Positions 33,476-41,226 are shown, numbered from the stretch's first letter. The stretch is 45,308 nucleotides of DNA from Bacteroidales bacterium (GCA_017960605.1 JAGCYV010000014.1:1-45308); one strand, 5' to 3'. Notes: generated by a model not told the origin, from the letters alone. Program-made: numbers and translations.

Positions 33476-34151
33476 GCTTGCGTTGTGTGAAGAGTGACAA
33501 TACGACATACCATAGGATAATGGCCGAGATGGCAATCCAGTCATGCAACAGGGCAATAATGACAGCGCAGACAATCAAGAAGATATACTGTATGCTGTTG
33601 GTCCTCCAGCTGAGGTCTTTGAAATTGAACTTCAGCGAGAAGAGAGGCAACTCAGTGACCATAAGTATGTCGAGCAACAGCGAGACTACCAATACGGCGA
33701 TGGCCGAAGGCCGGTCATAGGTAAGTGCCACACCCACCCATACCAAGGCCTGGCTGGGAACAGGCAGACCGAGAAAACTATGCGACTGGCGCGTATCGAG
33801 GTTGAATTTGGCTAGCCGATAGGCTGCAAAAAGGGGTATCAGCAGGAAGAATACCGACATCCACTGGGTGCCGTAATTGACGAAGGTCTGCTCGGTTAGC
33901 CGGTAAAGGATGGCAGCCGGAGCCACGCCGCTGGTCACCACGTCGGCCAGCGAGTCAAGCTCCTTGCCCATCGGCGATGCAACGCCCAGCAGGCGCGCCG
34001 TCAGGCCGTCGAAGAAGTCGAACAGGATACCCAGGCAGATGAGCAGCGCCGCCTGCGTAGTGTAGCCCCAAACGAGGGCCGCAAAAACAGACAACACTCC
34101 GCAAGCCAGGTTGCAGAGTGTTATCAGATTGGGGATTTGACGCTTAATCAT
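33468..34151 (-). CDS. pssA: CDP-diacylglycerol-serine O-phosphatidyltransferase
   Basis: A 227-residue integral membrane enzyme that makes phosphatidylserine from CDP-diacylglycerol and serine, the precursor of phosphatidylethanolamine. The CDP-alcohol phosphatidyltransferase motif DG-x2-AR-x8-G-x3-D-x3-D is complete in FFDGLTARLLGVASPMGK followed by ELDSLAD. About seven hydrophobic segments are visible. The short N-terminus MIKRQIPNLITLCNLACGV is the typical start. It overlaps the lipoprotein gene upstream by 8 bp and queA downstream by 8 bp. Confidence 0.95.
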   Translation of the reverse strand: MIKRQIPNLITLCNLACGVLSVFAALVWGYTTQAALLICLGILFDFFDGLTARLLGVASPMGKELDSLADVVTSGVAPAAILYRLTEQTFVNYGTQWMSVFFLLIPLFAAYRLAKFNLDTRQSHSFLGLPVPSQALVWVGVALTYDRPSAIAVLVVSLLLDILMVTELPLFSLKFNFKDLSWRTNSIQYIFLIVCAVIIALLHDWIAISAIILWYVVLSLFTQRKHA

Positions 34152-35970
34152 TGTACAGCTTCACGATGAGCTTGAAGTCGGGGTCGTCCCAGTAATCCTT
34201 GAACTCGGTATCGACGGCGGCTTTGCGCTTGTACTCGTAGTCCTCGTCAATCGAGGCCTTGAGGTTCTTCAGGCAGTTGTCCTTGTCACCCAGGCGGGCA
34301 TAGGCCACAGCACGCAGGTAGTTCACGTCCTTGTTCTGGTCGAGGCAGCAGTCGAGGGTACGGATGGCGGTGCCGGTCTCCTCGTTCATCAGCTGGGCGA
34401 AGGCCAGGTTGTAGGTGCAGGTATTGCCCTTGAGGGCTTTCTGGGCCTCGTTGTAGTTACCGCGTTTCAGGTTGAGGATGGGCACGTTGGCGTCGGCATC
34501 GTTGCTGCCCTGACGCTTGGCCTCCTCGAAGTAGTACTTGGCCAGCGCATAGTCCTTGCGGGCCAGGCAGAGCAAACCGGTGTTGTTCAACACGTCGGGG
34601 TTGTGGGGATTCAAGTCGCGGGCCACATTCAGGTAGCGCTCGCACTCGTCGTAGTCGTCCAGGTAGAAAGCCACAGCACCGGCGTTGTTCCAAGCCGCCC
34701 ACTCCTGCGGGTGGTTCTCGGTGGCCCACTTGTAGTACTTCAACTTGGTGTCGTAGTTGTAGTTGATATAGGCGGTGTACATCAGCTCGTCGAAGCTCAG
34801 CTTGGCGGGATTGATGGAAGCCTGCTTGGCCAGCTCGGCGTCGGTCTTGCGGGCCTCGCTGTAGTAGAGGGCTATCTGGGCACGGCGCAGGTTGGGGAAG
34901 ATCTCGTCGTTCAACTCGCCATACACCTCGGCCATATTGCGAATCATCTGCTCGCGCTTGATAAGGTTCTGCTGGGTCTCCACGATGTTGATGATGGCGT
35001 GCTTGTCCTGGATATCCGAAGCCTCGACCATCACCACAAAATGCACCCAGTCCTCACCCGAGGCACGGGTGGTGATGATGAGTTTTTTCAACTGCTCGTA
35101 CTTGTAGTACTCGGGGTCTTTGGCTTTGGCGCGGCGGGCCATGATGGTCAGCACCTCGTCGAGCACCCTGTTCAGCTGGGCCGTAGCCACGTCGGCACGG
35201 TTCTTCGACACACCCACGTTGGCCGTCTCCTCACCCTCGGGCGAAGCCCAGCCGGTGATGCTGATTTGCTTCGGCAGGCCCTGTTCCAGCATGATGCGTT
35301 TCAGGTGCTGCAACTGGCCGGCGGCGTCGAACTTCTGGTTCATCTCGAAGTTCCAATCCAGCTCCGACGTGCCGTTGAGGAAGTAGATGTCGGCCGTCTC
35401 CACGATGCCCTGCGTCTTGTTGTAGTTCACCGGCGAAATGGAGATGTTACCCTTGATATCGACCATCGACGACGTGTTGTTCACGCCGTCGGAGATGAGC
35501 ACCGGACCGAACTCCTTGCCGCGGTTGTCGCGAATCACGTCCTCGGCAAAGCGGGCATCCTCGTTGGTAATCTTGGCCTTGTATCCCACGGGGTTCAGCA
35601 CCACACGTCCCGTCTCCATGCCCGGCTTGAAATCGAACATGTCGCTGTAGGTGAAGCGGCCGCCGTTGGTGTAGTTGATGATGGTACCGTCGCCATCCAC
35701 CTTCTCGCCCTTCAGGGTCATGGGCTCCAACGGAATGTTGCCACCCTCCCAGCTGAACACCGGCTGGATGAACATCACGCACTTCTTGTCGAAATATTTC
35801 TCGGGGATGGAACCCGTGAACTTCACCATCACTTTGTCGTCCATCGTCTCCACGGGATTCGGGTTGGCCGCATAGCGAATTTTATTGCTGTTCGACTTCA
35901 TTTTGTTCAGTCCGCCGCAGCTTGTCAGCAGCACGGAGAGGAGCATAAATGCGAAAAGAGTCCTTTTCAT
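34144..35970 (-). CDS. TPR lipoprotein with an OmpA-like domain
   Basis: The 608-residue lipoprotein (signal MKRTLFAFMLLSVLLTSC) has a beta-rich N-terminal part with Ig-like features (about 30-200). Next comes an OmpA-like peptidoglycan-binding stretch (about 205-320) with ITGWASPEGEETANVGVSKNRA, followed by several TPR-like helical repeats (about 390-560), for example WAAWNNAGAVAFYLDDYDECERY and PDVLNNTGLLCLARKDYALA. It should sit in the outer membrane facing the periplasm and contact peptidoglycan. This layout recalls type IX secretion or cell-envelope scaffold proteins, but I cannot name the member. It is the first gene of the run with pssA. Confidence 0.85.
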   Translation of the reverse strand: MKRTLFAFMLLSVLLTSCGGLNKMKSNSNKIRYAANPNPVETMDDKVMVKFTGSIPEKYFDKKCVMFIQPVFSWEGGNIPLEPMTLKGEKVDGDGTIINYTNGGRFTYSDMFDFKPGMETGRVVLNPVGYKAKITNEDARFAEDVIRDNRGKEFGPVLISDGVNNTSSMVDIKGNISISPVNYNKTQGIVETADIYFLNGTSELDWNFEMNQKFDAAGQLQHLKRIMLEQGLPKQISITGWASPEGEETANVGVSKNRADVATAQLNRVLDEVLTIMARRAKAKDPEYYKYEQLKKLIITTRASGEDWVHFVVMVEASDIQDKHAIINIVETQQNLIKREQMIRNMAEVYGELNDEIFPNLRRAQIALYYSEARKTDAELAKQASINPAKLSFDELMYTAYINYNYDTKLKYYKWATENHPQEWAAWNNAGAVAFYLDDYDECERYLNVARDLNPHNPDVLNNTGLLCLARKDYALAKYYFEEAKRQGSNDADANVPILNLKRGNYNEAQKALKGNTCTYNLAFAQLMNEETGTAIRTLDCCLDQNKDVNYLRAVAYARLGDKDNCLKNLKASIDEDYEYKRKAAVDTEFKDYWDDPDFKLIVKLYND

Positions 35971-36056
35971 TCTATCTGTATTCTAATGTTTATCAATATG
36001 TATATCAAACACATACATAGATTCTTCACCCATGTCTGTGTTGTATCTTCAATCTG

Positions 36057-36087
36057 CAAATATACGCATTTTTTATCAATATCCAAC
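36057..36087 (-). promoter_or_regulatory. Promoter for the TPR lipoprotein - pssA - queA - comF run
   Basis: TATATTTG (36057-36064) is a perfect -7 box. The -33 box is GTTG (36084-36087, one mismatch to TTTG) with a 19-bp spacer. Confidence 0.65.
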
Positions 36088-36131
36088 TATTTTCTGAAAA
36101 ACTTTCACCACCCCGATGCCAACCCGTCAAC

Positions 36132-36164
36132 AGGACACATCAAGGAGACATCAAGGACGCATCG
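36132..36164 (-). repeat. 11-bp array upstream of the TPR lipoprotein promoter, overlapping the addB end
   Basis: Three plus-strand units AGGACACATCA, AGGAGACATCA, AGGACGCATCG follow each other. The TGA stop of the AddB-like gene (36151-36153) lies in the array. The unit differs from that at plsC and holB, but the 11-bp period is the same. Confidence 0.7.
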
Positions 36165-38991
36165 GACAGAAGGTGCGCACGTCGCAGTAGCGGCAGTACT
36201 CCTTGCGGCTGGCGGGTCGGAAGGGCACCGCAGGGTCGAGCAGTTCGAGGCAGAGCCCACGGAGGCGCTGCTCGAAGTCGTCGAGCATGGCGGGCGTGAT
36301 GTCGGCGGAGCCGTCCCATGTGGCCAGTCGCACGTCGGACTGGAGGTTGCGCAAGGGATAGATGCCGACGCGAAGCGTGTTTGGCGTTAAGTGGTCGGTG
36401 GCCTGTGGGGAACGGGCATACAGCAAAGCGTAGCACATGAGCTGGAACCACTTGCCCGGGATGACCACCTCGCCCTTGCGGTTGGGGGTGCTGAGGTAGG
36501 CTATCTCGCTGTTCTCCAGGCGACCGGTCTTGTAGTCGATGACGCGCAGCTGGCCGTCGAAGCGGTCGATGCGGTCCACCTTGCCCTTCAGCCTGACGGG
36601 GTGGCCGTCGGGGGTGTTGCCCAGCAGGTAGGGCTCCATCATCTGCTCGACCGCCACAATCTCCATCCTGTGGCCCTGCTCGAGGAGGGCTATCTCCTTC
36701 TCCAACAGCCTCCTCAGCTGGGTTTCGGCCACAGAGTGGTAGAAGTGGTTGCGACCCTCGGTATCGCGGCCGTGCATGAAATAGTCGTGGAACTCCCGCT
36801 CCATGTATTGCGGCAGGTCGGCCAGCGCCTGACGGAGCCCTTCGGCCTCCACCGCACGGCCCGCATAGGGGGAATAGATGTGTTCCAGCACGTTATGGAT
36901 GCAGGTGCCGAGCTGCGAGGCGTCGAGGTCGTTGTCGAGAACCTCCTCTTCGCTGATGCCGAGCACACGGCTGTAGCAGTACCTCAGCGGACACTCCAGG
37001 TAGTCGTCGAAACCGGTGGGGGTGAAACCTTTATCGGCCAGTTTCAGCATCTTCTCCCTCACGGCTCCGCCTTTGGCCACCGGCGTGCGGAGCGCCTCGG
37101 GCATAGCCTTCGGGGGTTCGCTGTTGCTGACAATGAGGTGGTTCACCTCGATGCCGAAACGGGGAGCCAACGCGCTCTCCACCTGACGGATGAAGCGGCT
37201 GGCCTCACCCTTGCCCATCGCCTCGCTCTCAGAGCTATAGACCAGCCACACCTCCTCGGCGCGGAGCAGCAGGTGGTAGAAGTTGTAGGCATAGACGCTG
37301 TCCTTCTCCTGGTAGGTGGGCAGGCCGAAAGCGCGCTTGAGCTCGTGGGGCACGAGGGTACTTCCGCTGCGGCCCGAAGGAATCATGCCCTCGTTGGCCG
37401 AGAGGAGGACGACACGGTGGAAGTCGAGGTTGCGGGTTTCGAGCACACCCATGATCTGGAGGCCCGAGAGGGGCTCGCCGATGAGGGCGATGTTGTGGCG
37501 TCGGCCGATGCGGGCGTATATCTTCTCGAGCGTGGAGAAGTCCTCGATGTAGTGGTAGGCACCCTGCAGTTCAGCCAGATAGTCGAGGATACCGGCCAGG
37601 CTGGCGGCCGCCTGCTTCTCCTTCTTGTTGCTCTCCAACAAGCCCGACGTCACAATGGCGGCGAGGAGTTGCTGCACGGAGGCAATCCACCCATCGACCG
37701 AAAGGGTGCCTTCGGGGAAGAGCGTCTCCACAGGTTGCCGGCTGTCGGCAAGGAGGTCTTTCAGGTCTGCTGATTGGCAACGGATGTAGTTGCCCTCCTC
37801 GAGGAAGCGGGCCGTGAGGCGGTGCAGGTTGGGAATGCCCGCCAGACGGGCGATGTTGCTGTCGCTCAGCACCTCCAGCACATCGTTACCATAGTACCCG
37901 CGACGGTCGCGGTTGCGGTGCAGACGCAGCAGCTTCTGCGTCAGCAGGTGCAGGTTGCTGTCGGTGTAGGCATAACCCATGGAGATATTGACACTATAGT
38001 CCTCGCCGGTGTCGGGCAGCGAGTTGAGCATCGGAAGCAGCAGGCTCTCGTCGGCCAGCACGACGGCGGTGTTCTCACCCTCAGCGCCTTGCAGCCACTC
38101 GGGATGCTGGCCCAGCAACTGGCCGGCAAACTTGCATTGCAACACGCTCTCGGGGCATTCCACGACGGTGACTTTTCGTTTTCCCTGAGCGAAAAGAGAG
38201 GTGCCGGAAGGCCGGATTTCGGGGAACTCGTCCATGTGCTTGCGCAGGAAGTGGCCGGCCTCCTGTTCGGGGGCGAGGAAGTAGGGGTCGCCGTCGGTCA
38301 GCAGGTGGCCGATGCCGCGATGCACATACTCGCCGATGATGCGGCGCTCGCACTCGCTGATGGCGTTGAAGCCCACGAAATAGACGGCCTCCCACTTGTC
38401 TTGAACTCCTTGAACTCCTCGAACTCCTTGAACTCCTATATTTTCCGCCACATGGCGATAGGCCATTCCGCCGTACGCCTTTCCCTGTGCCAGCAGCCGT
38501 TCATGCAGCAGACGGTAGTAGTCGTAGAGCGAACGGTAGAACTCCAGATAGTTGCGTTGGAACGGGCTGAGTTCCGAGCCCTCGATGTCCCACTCGCCGA
38601 TGCCCTTCAAGGCATGCAGGTTGCCGAAGAGGTCGCGGGCATCGACACAGTACTGGTCGAGCTCGGAGAAGTCGCCCAGCATCAAGTCGCCGAAGGAGAT
38701 GAACTCGTCGAAGGTCTTGTATTTGCGCTCCTCGCCGCCAATCTCCATGTGGATGCGGTAAAGTTCGAAGAGCAGGAATTCGTTGGGCACCACCTCGAGG
38801 CCGCCCAGTTCGGCCACGAGGTCGTCGATGACCATCGTCTTGGGCAGGAAGAGCGGACGGCCCAAGCCGTTGAACTGACGTTGGAAGAACCGCAGCGAAC
38901 GGCGGTTGTTCATCACCACCAGCACGCGGTCGGTGTTCTTGGGATGGGCGTCGGCGATGCGACGGGCCACTTGCTTGAGGAAGGCGTCCAT
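36151..38991 (-). CDS. AddB-like PD-(D/E)XK nuclease
   Basis: A 946-residue protein related to the AddB/RecB-nuclease group that processes double-strand DNA ends for recombination. The N-terminal two thirds is a helicase-like region without a clear Walker A. The C-terminal nuclease has IDYKTGRL preceded by LKGKVDRIDRFDG (the PD-(D/E)XK core). Four cysteines for an Fe-S cluster are split as in AddB, one in YLECPLRYCYS and three in EYCRYCDVRTFCPM. A tandem repeat at 38401-38436 encodes GVQGVRGVQGVQ in a linker. An AddA helicase partner is not present beside it. A sugar nucleotidyltransferase gene lies 21 bp upstream. Confidence 0.88.
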   Translation of the reverse strand: MDAFLKQVARRIADAHPKNTDRVLVVMNNRRSLRFFQRQFNGLGRPLFLPKTMVIDDLVAELGGLEVVPNEFLLFELYRIHMEIGGEERKYKTFDEFISFGDLMLGDFSELDQYCVDARDLFGNLHALKGIGEWDIEGSELSPFQRNYLEFYRSLYDYYRLLHERLLAQGKAYGGMAYRHVAENIGVQGVRGVQGVQDKWEAVYFVGFNAISECERRIIGEYVHRGIGHLLTDGDPYFLAPEQEAGHFLRKHMDEFPEIRPSGTSLFAQGKRKVTVVECPESVLQCKFAGQLLGQHPEWLQGAEGENTAVVLADESLLLPMLNSLPDTGEDYSVNISMGYAYTDSNLHLLTQKLLRLHRNRDRRGYYGNDVLEVLSDSNIARLAGIPNLHRLTARFLEEGNYIRCQSADLKDLLADSRQPVETLFPEGTLSVDGWIASVQQLLAAIVTSGLLESNKKEKQAAASLAGILDYLAELQGAYHYIEDFSTLEKIYARIGRRHNIALIGEPLSGLQIMGVLETRNLDFHRVVLLSANEGMIPSGRSGSTLVPHELKRAFGLPTYQEKDSVYAYNFYHLLLRAEEVWLVYSSESEAMGKGEASRFIRQVESALAPRFGIEVNHLIVSNSEPPKAMPEALRTPVAKGGAVREKMLKLADKGFTPTGFDDYLECPLRYCYSRVLGISEEEVLDNDLDASQLGTCIHNVLEHIYSPYAGRAVEAEGLRQALADLPQYMEREFHDYFMHGRDTEGRNHFYHSVAETQLRRLLEKEIALLEQGHRMEIVAVEQMMEPYLLGNTPDGHPVRLKGKVDRIDRFDGQLRVIDYKTGRLENSEIAYLSTPNRKGEVVIPGKWFQLMCYALLYARSPQATDHLTPNTLRVGIYPLRNLQSDVRLATWDGSADITPAMLDDFEQRLRGLCLELLDPAVPFRPASRKEYCRYCDVRTFCPMRP
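38401..38436. repeat. In-frame 9-bp minisatellite inside the AddB-like gene
   Basis: Four units of TTGAACTCC (one TCGAACTCC) encode a GVQ/GVR tripeptide repeat around residues 185-197. A change of unit number would keep the frame. Confidence 0.85.
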
Positions 38992-38996
38992 TGAAG

Positions 38997-39024
38997 GGTT
39001 ATAGGTTATGGGTTATAGGTTATT
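38997..39024. repeat. GGTTATN tandem repeat between the nucleotidyltransferase and AddB-like genes
   Basis: Four 7-bp units, GGTTATA, GGTTATG, GGTTATA, GGTTATT. They encode the last residues NNL and the TAA stop (39013-39015) of the nucleotidyltransferase and fill most of the gap to the AddB start. Confidence 0.8.
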
Positions 39025-39696
39025 GAAGGCTGACGCGGCGAGGGCGAGGGTTTCGGGCTTGCCCACATCGAGCCAGCGGTCGGGCGGGTGTTGGTAGGAG
39101 CCGATGCGGTGACCCTCACGGCTCAGGCGGATATATTCGTCGATGACAGGATAGGGATGGTCGGCCTCGGGCAGCAGCGCAAACAGTTCCGGCGACACGA
39201 TGGAGATGCCGCTGAAAGCCAACCCCTCGGCCGCACGGCCCATCAACAAGCCGTTGTCGTCGAAGGCCAGCAGGCGTGTGGTCTGACGCCGGCTGACACA
39301 CAGCGTCACCAGGTTGCCGTCGGCCCTGTGTTTCCGCTCCACATCCCTCAGGTCGATGTCCGAGAGGATATCCACGTTGTGGATGAGGATGTTGTCTTTC
39401 CCCGAGAAGAGGGGAGCAGCATGCTTCAAGCCGCCGCCGGTGTCGAGAAGCAGGTCGCGCTCGTCGCTGATATCGATGTCTTGATGTCTTGATGTCTCCT
39501 TTTCGACGAAGTCGATAACCTTGTCGGCGAAGTGGTGCACATTGATTACAATATGCCCGATGCCAGCCTCCTCCAGTCGGCGGATAGTTCGTTCCAGCAG
39601 GGTGACGCCGTTCACCTCCACCAGCGCCTTCGGCCTGTCGTTCGTCAGCGGCCGCAGCCGCGTGCCCAATCCCGCTGCAAGAATGAATCCTTCCAT
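39013..39696 (-). CDS. Sugar nucleotidyltransferase (MurU/RmlA-like)
   Basis: A 227-residue cytoplasmic enzyme of the NTP_transferase family, which joins a sugar 1-phosphate to a nucleotide. The nucleotide-binding signature is at the very start, EGFILAAGLGTRLRPLTNDRPKAL, and the metal-binding Asp is in HNVDILSDID. The short single-domain form resembles MurU (MurNAc 1-phosphate uridylyltransferase) and related mannose 1-phosphate enzymes; the sugar cannot be fixed. The start at 39694-39696 is chosen since the upstream ORF residues do not belong to the family. An 8-bp tandem repeat (39474-39497) encodes the surface loop ETSRHQDIDIS. The last codons come from a 7-bp repeat. Confidence 0.88.
   Translation of the reverse strand: MEGFILAAGLGTRLRPLTNDRPKALVEVNGVTLLERTIRRLEEAGIGHIVINVHHFADKVIDFVEKETSRHQDIDISDERDLLLDTGGGLKHAAPLFSGKDNILIHNVDILSDIDLRDVERKHRADGNLVTLCVSRRQTTRLLAFDDNGLLMGRAAEGLAFSGISIVSPELFALLPEADHPYPVIDEYIRLSREGHRIGSYQHPPDRWLDVGKPETLALAASAFNNL
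39474..39497. repeat. 8-bp tandem repeat inside the nucleotidyltransferase gene
   Basis: Three units of YGATGTCT (plus strand) encode part of a surface loop. Minus-strand GGAGACATCAAG is shared with the 11-bp array at 36132-36164. Confidence 0.7.
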
Positions 39697-39786
39697 ATGA
39701 TTTATCGCATTTGATTCGAGGCTATTTGATTCCCTGGGTTTCAAATTTTATAACGCGGAATGGCGGGGATTATTGTGTAAAATAAA

Positions 39787-39819
39787 GACCGGCAAACGAG
39801 AGAAATCCATTTGCCGGTC
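39787..39819 (-). terminator. Hairpin terminator upstream of the nucleotidyltransferase
   Basis: GACCGGCAAA (39787-39796) pairs with TTTGCCGGTC (39810-39819); on the minus strand TTTATTTT follows. It would stop transcription coming from the tmRNA side. Confidence 0.7.
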
Positions 39820-39909
39820 ATTTGAATTCACATTAGTAACTGTCATCCAGAAGACGTCACATAAAGGGAATTAGACGGATAACAAATTGACAATCAGTCG
39901 ATATTAGGC

Positions 39910-39964
39910 AATGACCTGGTAATGACCTGGTAATGACCTAGTATTGACCTAGTATTGACCAGGT
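39910..39964. repeat. 11-bp array, five units (AATGACCTGGT type)
   Basis: Units start at 39910, 39921, 39932, 39943 and 39954: AATGACCTGGT twice, AATGACCTAGT, ATTGACCTAGT, ATTGACCAGGT. No gap or slip is seen. Confidence 0.85.
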
Positions 39965-39987
39965 AGTGGGTCCATATATAGAGTATA

Positions 39988-40086
39988 GTCAATACCTTGT
40001 CAATGCCTTGTTATCACTAAGTTAATACCATGTCACCATAGAATTACCTTAGAATTACCCTATGGTTTCCCTATGATTTCCATAGA
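39988..40086. repeat. Degenerate 11-bp array, nine units
   Basis: Units of 11 bp from 39988 (GTCAATACCTT, GTCAATGCCTT, GTTATCACTAA, GTTAATACCAT, GTCACCATAGA, ATTACCTTAGA, ATTACCCTATG, GTTTCCCTATG, ATTTCCATAGA). Neighbouring units resemble each other and drift along the array, as expected if units arose by local duplication. It is 1 bp out of phase with the array at 39910. Confidence 0.75.
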
Positions 40087-40114
40087 GTTGCAGGATGGGT
40101 ATTTGAAATAAAAA

Positions 40115-40164
40115 CGAGGGGGTGAAACTCCCGTGCGGGGTCTTTGTGGAGCTGGAGGGAGTCG
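40115..40164. repeat. Partial duplicate of the tmRNA 3' end and its flank
   Basis: This 50-bp stretch resembles 40261-40311, which spans the tmRNA acceptor end and the hairpin beyond it. The shared part includes TGGAGCTGGAGGGAGTCG from the tmRNA 3' arm. Between the copies are two near-identical 21-bp repeats (40172-40192 and 40223-40243) and a small GTCGGC/GCCGAC hairpin. Confidence 0.75.
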
Positions 40165-40293
40165 TGGCAACGCCTGCCGAACTCGTTGAGGCTGGTATGC
40201 CGTCGGCTTTGCCGACTGGTTTGCCTGCCGAACTTGTTGAGGCAACCCCGTCCAAACGGACGAGGGTGAGACTCCCGCGTGGGGTCTTTTTAG

Positions 40294-40685
40294 TGGAGCT
40301 GGAGGGAGTCGAACCCTCGTCCAAACAGTTAACAGATGTGCTTTCTACATGCTTATCCGGTGGTTGGTTGTCGGGGCGGCTCCGGACATCGGCACCCAAG
40401 GCCGCCCTTAGCCTCTGAAGGTTCACCGGCGTGTAGAGGTGTCGCACCGGCTATCCCGTCTTTCCCTGCACCTCCTGGTCAGCAGCCGACGGTCGGGGCG
40501 GCTGGGAGATGTCTCGTTCCTGCGCCTTGCGCGGGAATTAAGCCGAACTTACTGTGCTTCGGTTAGGCAGCGAGAGCGTAGTTGTTTTCGCCAATTATTG
40601 TTTTGCGTCTGTTTTCAAGGCCTCTGGCGCGTCGGCCTGCATGCTTACAAACCCATTATCCCTGCTGTCAAAACCAAGCAGCCCC
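40294..40685 (-). ncRNA. ssrA: tmRNA (transfer-messenger RNA)
   Basis: tmRNA frees stalled ribosomes and adds a degradation tag. The 5' end GGGGCTG pairs with CAGCTCC at the 3' end, next to a T-arm with GTTCGACTCCC. The tag frame reads GGC GAA AAC AAC TAC GCT CTC GCT GCC TAA (GENNYALAA), the form known from Bacteroidota. Length about 392 nt without CCA. CCA is not encoded. No TAnnTTTG promoter is obvious between it and the terminator at 40771-40801; four GGTTATN units occupy the region just upstream. Confidence 0.96.
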
Positions 40686-40691
40686 AAGTTG

Positions 40692-40719
40692 GGTTATTGG
40701 TTATGGGTTATTGGTTATG
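40692..40719. repeat. GGTTATN tandem repeat just upstream of tmRNA
   Basis: Four 7-bp units (GGTTATT, GGTTATG, GGTTATT, GGTTATG) end 6 bp before the tmRNA 5' end. Confidence 0.8.
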
Positions 40720-40770
40720 GAGGGGCTGACGCATCTCTTGGCAATAACCTCTAGCCTTTCAGTAAGTGAC

Positions 40771-40801
40771 AAAAAAGGCTCTCCATAAGAGAGCCTTTTT
40801 T
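40771..40801. terminator. Terminator after tRNA-Asp
   Basis: AAAAAAGGCTCTC and GAGAGCCTTTTTT pair with a CATAA loop. It has A- and T-runs on both sides and can work in both directions. Confidence 0.9.
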
Positions 40802-40804
40802 GTT

Positions 40805-40882
40805 TGGCGGTCCGGACGAGACTCGAACTCGCGACCCCATGCGTGACAGGCATGTATTCTAACCAAACTGAACTACCGGACC
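40805..40882 (-). tRNA. tRNA-Asp (anticodon GTC)
   Basis: Acceptor GGTCCGG/CCGGACC, anticodon loop CTGTCAC with GTC, T-loop GAGTTCGAGTC. CCA is encoded (40805-40807). Confidence 0.97.
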
Positions 40883-40924
40883 TTACCGTATTTTCAGACT
40901 TACTTTCTCTCTTGAAAGCTGGTG

Positions 40925-40955
40925 CAAAGGTACAAACATTTTACAAACTGACAAA
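40925..40955 (-). promoter_or_regulatory. Promoter for tRNA-Asp
   Basis: TACCTTTG (40925-40932) and TTTG (40952-40955) with a 19-bp spacer. Confidence 0.8.
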
Positions 40956-40968
40956 ACTTTTTTTAACT

Positions 40969-40996
40969 GAGAGTTGAAAATTGAGAGTTGGAAATT
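40969..40996. repeat. 14-bp direct repeat between the tRNA genes
   Basis: GAGAGTTGAAAATT is followed at once by GAGAGTTGGAAATT. The rest of the tRNA-Asp to tRNA-His spacer holds no gene. Confidence 0.65.
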
Positions 40997-41116
40997 GATT
41001 GTCAGTAGTTTGCTGATAATAATTTTTTTAAGAAGGGATGAGGGTGGTATTGTTTTTCCGGGGAATTATTTACAAGATTTACAGGATTTCGCCCGTCGGG
41101 GCGGGAGACGAATAAA

Positions 41117-41147
41117 TAAAAAAGAGAGGCCGTTTGTCGGTCTCTCT
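41117..41147 (-). terminator. Terminator after tRNA-His
   Basis: A 10-bp stem (41123-41132 with 41138-41147) is followed on the minus strand by TTTTTTATTT. Confidence 0.8.
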
Positions 41148-41151
41148 TCGG

Positions 41152-41226
41152 GGTGGGAGGTGGGGCTCGAACCCACGACCTCCAGATCCACAATCTGGCG
41201 CTCTAACCAGCTGAACTACGCCCACC
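41152..41226 (-). tRNA. tRNA-His (anticodon GTG)
   Basis: The anticodon loop ATTGTGG holds GTG. An extra G at position -1 (41226), the hallmark of tRNA-His, pairs with C73. The acceptor stem has one C-U mismatch (position 6-67). CCA is not encoded (CCG follows). Confidence 0.95.

Larger units (their letters stand above)
39697..40293. other. Gene-free region of about 600 bp between the nucleotidyltransferase and tmRNA genes
   Basis: It contains a hairpin terminator (39787-39819), two 11-bp arrays (39910-39964 and 39988-40086) and repeats next to the tmRNA 3' end (40115-40311 region). ORFs here are short and follow the repeats. No gene is supported. Confidence 0.7.

Noticed and set aside
34603-36390. 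595-codon plus-strand ORF
   Set aside because: Antisense shadow of the TPR lipoprotein gene, which has a signal peptide, domains and promoter.
39910-40086. Possible CRISPR array
   Set aside because: Units are 11 bp and contiguous with no spacers; there are no cas genes in the window.
40055-40447. ORFs across the tmRNA and its downstream repeats
   Set aside because: They run through the tmRNA gene and repeats, and repeat-derived peptides such as PAELVEA are not a protein family.
41152-41226. tRNA-His as a pseudogene because of the acceptor C-U mismatch
   Set aside because: G-1, anticodon, D- and T-arms, promoter and terminator are all intact; one mismatch does not make it non-functional.
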